Shown here one piece after another: positions 57,109-64,000 of a stretch of 64,000 bases of DNA. The stretch is taken from contig OY723282.1 of assembly GCA_963210315.1 (NCBI GenBank), positions 2,108,001 to 2,172,000 of the forward strand, given 5' to 3'. A program made the translations under genes and the position numbers. This stretch comes from Rhynchopus euleeides. Taxonomy: Eukaryota; Euglenozoa; Diplonemea; Diplonemida; Diplonemidae. The stretch's first letter is position 1; each line of letters begins with the position of its first letter. The notes beneath the pieces were generated by a model. It saw nothing but the letters and a program-made list of their open reading frames with translations, made no database searches and was not told the DNA's origin.

Positions 57109-57138
57109 CCTCTCCCCCACCCCCCACCCCCCTTCCAG
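57109..57138 (+). promoter_or_regulatory. Pyrimidine tract and AG, possible trans-splice acceptor
   Basis: A tract of C with T (TCTCCCCCACCCCCC type) ends in CCTTCCAG at 57138, 111 nt before the ATG at 57250. A (CA)n run at 57203-57228 lies in the resulting leader. Confidence 0.4.
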
Positions 57139-57249
57139 AATCTGTGAAGGCGGTGGGGGGGGGGGTTGAGGGAAAAGGAACAGGGGGGTCCTAAAAGCGC
57201 ATACACACACACACACACACACACACACCCTCACCCCCGCCCTCCCGCC

Positions 57250-58062
57250 ATGCCTCAGCGCGGCAGCATGTGGGAAGACATGCTCAGGCGTCCTTCGTGG
57301 GGCATGCTTCTGATTCAATTCGGGGCAGCCACTTCCCTGTTCTGCTTCGGGATTGCGCTGCTTGCGCTGCCGTTTGCCGCATCAGAGCAGGTGATTGATA
57401 TCGCTCGGAAGGGGCGGGGCTCTGCGGTGTGCTCCTACTATCCTGACTGCAGCAGCTTCCTCTCAGGCATGAGCAGGGTGATAGCGGGCGCGGTCATCCA
57501 CATCCTCCTCTCGCTCCTTCAGATGTTCCTCCTCCTGTCAGTCTTCCTTTTCTCCGACACCCTCTCCCAGTGGGGCGCGCTCCTCAACCCGCTGCTGCTC
57601 TGCGTCCCCGCCGCGCTCTTCCTCGCCTCCATACCGTTAGTCTACGACTTGTCTTACAGACCCAATTCCCGCGGGAACCCCCTGGACTTCGACACCTACA
57701 TGATCCTCGTTGCCCTCTTCATCGCTGACACCCTCTACTCCGTGGTCTGCCTGGGCTGGGTTGCCGTGTCCTTCCTCGGGTGCTGTGCCCCGCAGCACCC
57801 CGCGAGGGAGAGGCACGCTTCCCTGTTCAAGGTGTTCAGCAGGTCGGAGGGTGGCCTGGATGCCGACAGAGGCAGAGGCGCCGGCCTGCGGAGCAGGGGT
57901 GGAGCGGGGCGTGGAGGAAAGGGGCGCGTGCTGGAGGGGGACACCGTGCATCCGCCGACGGAGGGTGACACGACGTTGCTGCCGCCGCCGCCGCCGAGAC
58001 AGCCCGCGATGGCGGAGAATGGATGGCAGCTGAGCGAGGCTGACTTGGAAGTGGTTGAGTGA
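57250..58062 (+). CDS. Four-helix membrane protein (paralogue 2)
   Basis: 270 residues from the ATG at 57250. Hydrophobic segments lie at about 16-38, 75-98, 106-128 and 150-176. The region before helix 1 (LRRPSWGMLLIQFG) and the last helix (SVVCLGWVAVSFLG) match the protein at 37779, as does a loop with two Cys (VCSYYPDC). The C-terminal 90 residues are cytoplasm-like and polar, rich in Gly/Arg and then Pro, longer than in the paralogue. Each of the two paralogues lies downstream of one of the two cyclase-like genes (30067 and 41668), hinting at duplication of a larger block. The function is unknown. Confidence 0.7.
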   Translation: MPQRGSMWEDMLRRPSWGMLLIQFGAATSLFCFGIALLALPFAASEQVIDIARKGRGSAVCSYYPDCSSFLSGMSRVIAGAVIHILLSLLQMFLLLSVFLFSDTLSQWGALLNPLLLCVPAALFLASIPLVYDLSYRPNSRGNPLDFDTYMILVALFIADTLYSVVCLGWVAVSFLGCCAPQHPARERHASLFKVFSRSEGGLDADRGRGAGLRSRGGAGRGGKGRVLEGDTVHPPTEGDTTLLPPPPPRQPAMAENGWQLSEADLEVVE

Positions 58063-58847
58063 TTGCCATTTGATTATGGTGGTGTGGTGGTGTGCAACAA
58101 CCACCCAGGGTATAAAACCTGATGAAGGTGGTGTTGTGTGAGTGTGCTCTGCCTCTCTCTCCGCTGCAAATTCCCAACGTAAACTCAGATGTGGTGTGGT
58201 GTGGTGTGGTGCGGTGTCGTGTCGTGTCGTCGAAAAAACGACTCAGGAGAGTGCCTTCGCTCAGAAGTGCAGAGAAGTGAGCCGCTTCACACAACAGGAG
58301 ACAGGCTGACACAGCTTGATGCAGCGCGAAGCCCCCCATCGGGGTGGGGGGTCAGATGTAGAAGTGGGTGCTCCATGAGACTGAGAAAAAAACGTGAGCG
58401 ACAGCCCCACTTCCCCTCACTGCCTGACAAGCTGTGACTTGGTAGCGAGGGCCCCCCCCCCCCCCCCCAGAGAGAGAGAGAAAGAGATAGAGTAACTCCC
58501 GTTGTGCATTGATCTGCCTTATATCAGCAACATATCTGGTGTAGTGACTACAAAAAGGGCTAACATTGCGAGAAGGTGCTGGGGGATTTACTTTTTTACT
58601 AGTTACGAGCGACGAAGCGTAGCGAAGTCGCGAAGTAACAAGGAATAAGGAAATCGTACGACTGAAGCTTTATAAGGATCACCTTCATGCCACTTCACAG
58701 GGTCTTACACAGCCTTTGACACAGGAGTGTGCGCTCAACAAAAAGTAGCCCGGATCTGCCTTTTTGCAGTTGCTGGGCAGGGTGTTTCTCTTATTATAGC
58801 GAAAGGAGTACGATTTCCATTCACTCTCGACGATCAAAACCCCCCCC

Positions 58848-58900
<53 letters not shown>

Positions 58901-60430
58901 TAGAGTGACTACACTGAGAAAATGAAAGGTGCGTCTGACGTGCCGCTTTGATGCTGGCTGGCGCCTTGTGTGTGGCTGGAGATTCAGAGGGGGTGTGGCA
59001 GTGGCAGGCACGCTGTCGTATGTTAGAAAGAAGGAGAGAGAGAGGGAGACAGAGAGGGGTATTGTGATGTCTCCAGCGTTCTGCATGCTGGATGTATCCC
59101 TCCTTCCCACAGCCGCGGCGGGAAAGGGGCCTGTGGAAAGTGTCTCGGTTTGCAAAAAAAGAAGGAAAAACTGTTTCCAACAGGGAGCTAGCCCTGGCGT
59201 GTGGGTGGGGGGGCCCCGTTCAGTCGACTTTCCTCTCAGTAAGCCACAATGTATTGCCTGCTGATGAACCGTGCCATCAGGGCACTGTATCTGTTTCGTA
59301 CGCCAGAATCTGGTTGTCAGTCCCATTAGCAGCGTGGTGGTGGCTACGCCGTTGGCTGTTCCACTGGGGATGAAGTGAACTGCCCTGAGGCTCTGCTATT
59401 TCACACTTTCCGAGAGATTCGTCATCTGATTGAGGGTGCGATATGAGGGTTCACGTGGTGCGTGCCAGTGGAGAGCACATCAACAACGCTCCCTTTGGCG
59501 TGTTCTGCACTGCGGTATTATTACGTGTAAGTTCTCCGGGCGATGCCTCCTCTGACACAACTTCTGTGCAGAATAGTCGGGTTCGGTGCCCCTTTCCCGT
59601 GCCGCGAAGGCTTTTGCATGCGTTAGGAAGTCACAGCGCCCCACAGCGCCCCACAGCGCCCCTCCCCCCCCCCCCCTCCCCGAACAACGGCGGGTATGGC
59701 TATGGAGCTGTCTGCAGCGCAGCAGGGCGGTGTACATTCTGAAAAACTGTGTATTGGTGCAACTCTGGAAGAGAAACAAAGAGCCGAAGGGTATTCGTCG
59801 ATTGCGAGAACACCCCATGCGCCTGTCATGAAGCGTGATGCTCTGCAAGGATTTGCACGGGGGCACAGTTACCTGCGTTGTGAGCACAACTCTCAAACAG
59901 TATTGCCGTGTTTGTTGTGAGAGCAAAAGCTGTGTGTGTGGGGGGGGGGGGGGGACGATGATGCAGGTAGCAAAGCTTTGCCGCCCCACACCCTCTCGCC
60001 ACCCCCCGCTTCCCCGAGAGTCACCCCCGGTCCAGCCGCTCTTTGCTCGCTACTTTGTTTGTGATGCGTTGACGCTTCCACACACAAAGCCTCAACCCCT
60101 GTGATGGGGGAGACTAGTGGTGTGCGGAGCACGCTTGGCTGTGGTGTCGTCACATTTTCTCCTCCGCAAATATAGAGAGAACTAGTACATTTTACCCCAC
60201 CGGTGTTTGTTGGTATACTGTATACGTTGAGATCGGAGCATTCAAATCGAAACCCGATGATGCACATCACGTTTTGCCACCCACCCCACCCCACCCCACC
60301 GCCAGGGAGGCCTTTTGGAGGCCAGAACACCCCACCCCCCTCCGACCCCACCTCCCCCAACCATCCCGTGTCCGAACCCCTGCAAGGGGGTGGGGGTGTG
60401 ATTCATTCTTCAGGCAGGGAGGCTGCACCC
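58063..60430. other. Gene-free spacer with microsatellites
   Basis: (GA)n runs lie at 58469-58482 and 58850-58893. 58620-58825 is a copy of the dispersed repeat of about 190 bp. GCGTTGACGCTTCCAC occurs at 60066-60081, and GAGCACGCTTGGCTG at about 60128 resembles the transposon target region. C and G runs are at 59659-59674 and 59940-59954. No gene is supported. Confidence 0.5.
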
Positions 60431-60473
60431 TGCCCCCCTCACTCCCACCCCCCCCCCTTTCCACCTCCCCCAG
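60431..60473 (+). promoter_or_regulatory. Pyrimidine tract and AG directly before ATG
   Basis: A C-rich tract ends in CCTCCCCCAG at 60473, and ATG begins at 60474. If this AG is used, the 5' UTR would consist only of a spliced leader. Otherwise the second Met (residue 15) would be the start. Confidence 0.5.
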
Positions 60474-62108
60474 ATGATCCCGCCACACCGCAGCCCGCGC
60501 GCCGCGCTGCCTGGGATGAAGGGGTGCGAGGCTCCGGGGGCTTCGTCGTCCTCCTCCTCATCAGCCTCCGCGTCGTCGAGTCTACTCCCCGATGCAGAGG
60601 TTCTGAAGCGTGTCCGGACCTACTTCTTGCACGTCGTGCTGCCCGTCCGCACCGCAAAACCGGCGTCGATCTTCCTCTTCGGGCTCCTCGCAGGCCTGCT
60701 CTCGGCACAGCTGACGGTGATGAACCGCGACCCTGTCACGACACACCCCCGGGCCACCGAACCCCCGCACGACACCCCCGAGTATAAGCGCGGCAGAGTC
60801 CTCCAGATGTTTAAACACGCATGGGCAGGGTATCGCAAGCACGCCTGGGGACACGACGAGCTCCACCCTGTGTCCAACTCTTATAACGACCGGTGGGGTG
60901 GGTTTGGCATGACGATAGTCGACAGCCTCGACACACTAGTGCTCCTCAAGATGGACGACGAGCTCGCAGAAGCCCGGAAGCACGTCGAGAAGATCGACTG
61001 GAAATCCCCCGACGCCGGGAGCCTCTCCGTGTTTGAGGTGACCATACGCTACCTCGGGGGGCTTCTGGGGGCATACACGCTGACGAATGACACGCTTTAT
61101 CTGGATCAGGCGCGAGCCTTGGGTGATTCCCTCCTCCCGGTGTTCGACACGCCTTCAGGGGCCCCGATAGGCGACTTCAACATGCATACCGGCCTTTATC
61201 GGCAAGGGAGGGCGATATGCCTGGCAGAGGTGGGGTCGCTGCAGCTCGAGTTTTCGTACCTCTCGGTGCTGACGGGCGACCCGGTGTACGCCACGAGGGC
61301 GAATCGGTTTCTGGAGATCGCGTACGACATGAAGGAGGCGGGGGATGTGCCGCCGCTGCGGGGGCTGTTTCCCCTGCACTTCGACCCGCATGCTGGGGAG
61401 TTCACCGACAGGCTTGTGTCGTTTGGCGGGCAGGGTGACTCCTTCTATGAGTATCTCCTGAAGCTGTGGCTGATGGATGGCAAGAGGGAGGGGTGGCTAC
61501 GTGGGATGTACGACGAGAGCGTGGAGGCGATGAAGCGGAATCTAATCTTCTACACGCACAGCGACAATGTGGTGTATCTCAGCGCGTTTGATTCGGGCGC
61601 GACGCACAGCATGGACCACCTGTCCTGCTTTGTGCCTGGGATGCTTGCGCTGGGCGCCGTGTCCACTGCGGACATGAAGCTTGCGGAGGGGCTTGCGGCC
61701 ACGTGCTACAAAATGTACCGCTCCACCTTCACAGGCATCGGTGCAGAGGTGGTCAGCTTTGCGCCCAATGAGTACAGCTTTGCTACGCAGGATGCCCGGT
61801 ATCAGCTCCGCCCGGAGGCGCTCGAGTCGATGTTTGTGCTCTGGAGGCTGACGAAGAACCAGAAGTACCGCGACTGGGCGTGGGATATGTTCCTTGCGAT
61901 CGAGAGGAACTGCAAGACGGAGACGGCGTATTCCGGATTGTTGAACGTGGACCTCCCGAAGGGGGGTGATATGGATGACAGGATGGAGTCGTTCTTCATA
62001 GCGGAGACCGTGAAGTACCTCTACCTGATATTCTCGGATGACGACGCCTTCGATTTCAACAAATACGTCCTCAGCACTGAGGCGCATCCTTTCCTCAGGC
62101 AGACGTAG
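60474..62108 (+). CDS. GH47 class I alpha-1,2-mannosidase, type II membrane protein
   Basis: 544 residues. It trims alpha-1,2-linked mannose from N-glycans in the ER or Golgi. A short Ser-rich cytosolic tail precedes one signal anchor (about 63-83), then the catalytic domain (about 100-540). Family landmarks are clear and in order: SNSYNDRWGGFGMTIVDSLDTL, FEVTIRYLGGLLGAY (catalytic acid region), EVGSLQLEFSYLS, GGQGDSFYEYLLK, MDHLSCFVPGML, YQLRPEALESMFVLWR and the final STEAHP, whose Thr binds calcium in known structures. The length is normal for the family. ER-mannosidase I/Golgi mannosidase I type fits better than EDEM because all catalytic landmarks are present and the anchor is N-terminal. 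This is the best-identified host gene in the window. Confidence 0.95.
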   Translation: MIPPHRSPRAALPGMKGCEAPGASSSSSSSASASSSLLPDAEVLKRVRTYFLHVVLPVRTAKPASIFLFGLLAGLLSAQLTVMNRDPVTTHPRATEPPHDTPEYKRGRVLQMFKHAWAGYRKHAWGHDELHPVSNSYNDRWGGFGMTIVDSLDTLVLLKMDDELAEARKHVEKIDWKSPDAGSLSVFEVTIRYLGGLLGAYTLTNDTLYLDQARALGDSLLPVFDTPSGAPIGDFNMHTGLYRQGRAICLAEVGSLQLEFSYLSVLTGDPVYATRANRFLEIAYDMKEAGDVPPLRGLFPLHFDPHAGEFTDRLVSFGGQGDSFYEYLLKLWLMDGKREGWLRGMYDESVEAMKRNLIFYTHSDNVVYLSAFDSGATHSMDHLSCFVPGMLALGAVSTADMKLAEGLAATCYKMYRSTFTGIGAEVVSFAPNEYSFATQDARYQLRPEALESMFVLWRLTKNQKYRDWAWDMFLAIERNCKTETAYSGLLNVDLPKGGDMDDRMESFFIAETVKYLYLIFSDDDAFDFNKYVLSTEAHPFLRQT

Positions 62109-63214
62109 CTTTGGATGTCTCGCAACTCAGTTCAACAACCACGCAATGCAAAGTGCAGGATTGCTGTGCATGCGGGGTGCCGGGTGTTGGCAATCCTCAC
62201 ATCAGCCCCCTGGTGGTCGAAGCCAAACGAAGCAATCGAGCGGTTGCTTCCCCTCTAGTTGTTGTGTCGGGATGGGGGTTGGCCTCATAGCTGGCGTGTC
62301 CTTGTGCCCCGGCCCACGGGCGGGGGTTTTCCGTTAGGCTTGAAATGTTTTACGCAAGCCTGCGATCAGGAGATGTCACGGCAGCACAGCCAAACGTGCC
62401 CCTCGCACACCACCAGCCTCACACCCATCACAGGAGTTGAGGCTTTGTGTGCGGAAGCGCGAACACCTCACAAACACAATACGAGCCAAGCAGGCCACAC
62501 TGGAGTGGCATTTTTGAGGATTCTGTTGTGACACGACGCACCACTCCCCGAGGCGGGGAGGGAGGCGTCACCTTCTCCCAGAACCCACCCTCGAATGCAC
62601 CCCCCTGCTCCGCACGGCCCACCCCCACTGCCTCTCTCACCAGTCTCGCCTTCGCACAAGGCGGGGTGCAGACGCATGAAGCAACCCCTAATTTGCCTAA
62701 GGGGCGTTGGGGTTGCTGGACCTGGGGCGCTCCCGACTTCATAGCGAGGAATGGGCGACGTGTGTCGCGCATGGTCGGGGCTCATCTTTTGTGATGTGCA
62801 CTTTTGGGGATGCCAGCCTGCGAGCCTTCGCTCGTCTAACCTAGAAGATGGGTGGTTTTCTGTGCCCTCGAGTGGAACACTAAGATCACAACACACACAC
62901 GGTAATCTTGCTGTTTAGTGGTGGGCCGCACCGTGAGGGGCTGCCTGCGCTGTTCGCACAACCCCAAAAAGGAATAAAACACAGCTGGGGATGACGTGCA
63001 GGCAGTGGTTACGCTCCGCATGCGGAACATGCGGATTTCCGTAGGGTATTTTTTTTGGCGAAATCCGTACGTACGGTTTCCACATGCGGATTTCCGCATG
63101 TGCCTGGGTAATTTTCCCCGCCCCCCCCTCCGAACGTCAACCAAGCGTCAACCCATATACACTGGGGCGACGCTAACCTAGCGTTACACCGGGTCGATGA
63201 GAGGTTTTGCAGGA

Positions 63215-63280
63215 ACAGATGCTCACTACCGTGGCCTCCGGCGGCTGGGGGGCTCCGCCCCCCAGACCCCCCTGTAGTGT
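63215..63280. repeat. Hairpin repeat family member
   Basis: Nearly identical to 28880-28945 and to 63385-63445, each with the GGGGGGCTCCGCCCCCC hairpin followed by AGACCCCC. Confidence 0.8.
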
Positions 63281-63384
63281 GCGTCTCGTACTCCGATCTC
63301 ATAAGGTCAGGGAATCCAACCACTCCAGTAGTCTCAGTAGGACGCAGCCAATTCACACAGAATCTGTACGTCCACAATGAACAG

Positions 63385-63445
63385 ATGTTCACTACCGTGG
63401 CCTCCGGCGGCTGGGGGGCTCCGCCCCCCAGACCCCCCATGTAGC
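63385..63445. repeat. Hairpin repeat family member
   Basis: The second of two copies about 100 bp apart near the window end, nearly identical over 60 bp. Confidence 0.8.
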
Positions 63446-64000
63446 GTGTGCCCGTCTAGTGACCATGTCCTGGGTGGGTGCCGTCTGCAATAATTTTCAA
63501 CTGAAAAAAACGGCACGTGCGGTTTTCCGTATGTACCGTCACTCAAGTTATGTTGGTGGGGTAAATATGTTGGTGGGGTACTAATTTGGTGGATTTGGGG
63601 CTCTGAAAAAAGTTGGTGGGTTATTACCCCACCAACATTATTACCCCAGGGCGCGTTGTACTTGGCGATTTTTTCTGGCACCTGGGATTTGGAGCCCCCT
63701 GCCCACCCACCCCGACTGCGCGTACGCATGTGCGTACGCCGTCCGCACTTTCTGAAACCGCGCTGCGTACGCGCACGCAGAAATTGCGTACGGCTGGTAT
63801 TCCAGGTCTCTCAGCGCACAGTAGGCCACCCAGTAGGCTGAGCCCTGGCCTTTGCTCTTGCCTTTCACAGACGGTTCCTTCGCGCACAAGTGCAAAAGGT
63901 ACGATTACCTACTCGAAGGCTCGAAGGCTGCTGAGGTTGACGACCGATTTGGTGTGCGGACATGGCCGTCTCTTGTACTACATAGACTGCCGTTTGCAGG

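Larger units (their letters stand above)
62109..64000. other. Spacer with dispersed repeats to the window end
   Basis: 62385-62470 resembles 60065-60150 inverted. Hairpin-repeat copies lie at 63215-63280 and 63385-63445. 63548-63654 is an imperfect inverted repeat of TTGGTGGGGTAA/TTACCCCACCAA words, perhaps another miniature element. A local palindromic stretch with TGCGGATTTCCG words lies at 63019-63098. No gene is supported. Confidence 0.55.

Noticed and set aside
1..64000. tRNA, rRNA and spliced-leader RNA genes
   Set aside because: I looked for cloverleaf arms, conserved rRNA stretches and leader-like sequences and found none I could support by eye.

Overview
The window looks like nuclear DNA of a repeat-rich, GC-rich protist. 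Seven recognisable host genes lie at 30067-62108 and an eighth, a membrane-protein gene, at 12270. All eight are on the + strand and none shows an intron. Several start codons lie just downstream of a long pyrimidine tract ending in AG, immediately so at 35662 and 60474. One-strand, intronless genes with such acceptors are typical of trans-splicing, polycistronic genomes. Together with the retroelement types this suggests a euglenozoan, perhaps a diplonemid or free-living relative. That placement is an inference; no spliced-leader RNA gene was found.

Left part (1-29.9 kb). Two full-length copies (1627-10247 and 13951-22551, both on the - strand) of one non-LTR retrotransposon family dominate. 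Each has a coiled-coil ORF1, then a single in-frame amber stop, then a very large ORF2. ORF2 carries an OTU-type cysteine protease, an APE endonuclease, reverse transcriptase, a CCHC motif, RNase H and two copies of a Cys/His module. The first 107 nt are nearly identical in the two copies and can fold like an HDV-type ribozyme starting at the element's first base. The second copy sits inside a host gene for a secreted/EGF-like membrane protein, with a 14-bp target duplication; the host frame is open on the far side. That gene belongs to a tandem array with a unit of about 2.83 kb; remnants of its neighbours lie at 11232-11291 and 27234-27620. A DNA transposon with CACGGTGG termini (23838-26214) interrupts the next intergenic copy, and a paralogous empty site is present at 52804.

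Middle part (30-43.4 kb). Host genes are two paralogous six-helix membrane proteins with degenerate class III cyclase domains, a protein with a globular N-terminal domain and a C-terminal coiled coil, a four-helix membrane protein, and a histidine phosphatase. Palindrome-rich inverted-repeat elements (32726-32990 and 32992-35470) lie between them.

Right part (43.5-64 kb). Two inverted-repeat elements (43932-45233 and 45237-46573) are followed by a tyrosine-recombinase retrotransposon (about 46.9-51.35 kb, - strand) with the order Gag-like, YR, RT, RNase H, the order I recall for VIPER/TATE elements of trypanosomatids. A second four-helix protein gene (57250) and a GH47 alpha-1,2-mannosidase gene (60474) follow. 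The rest is dispersed short repeats, microsatellites and G/C homopolymers.
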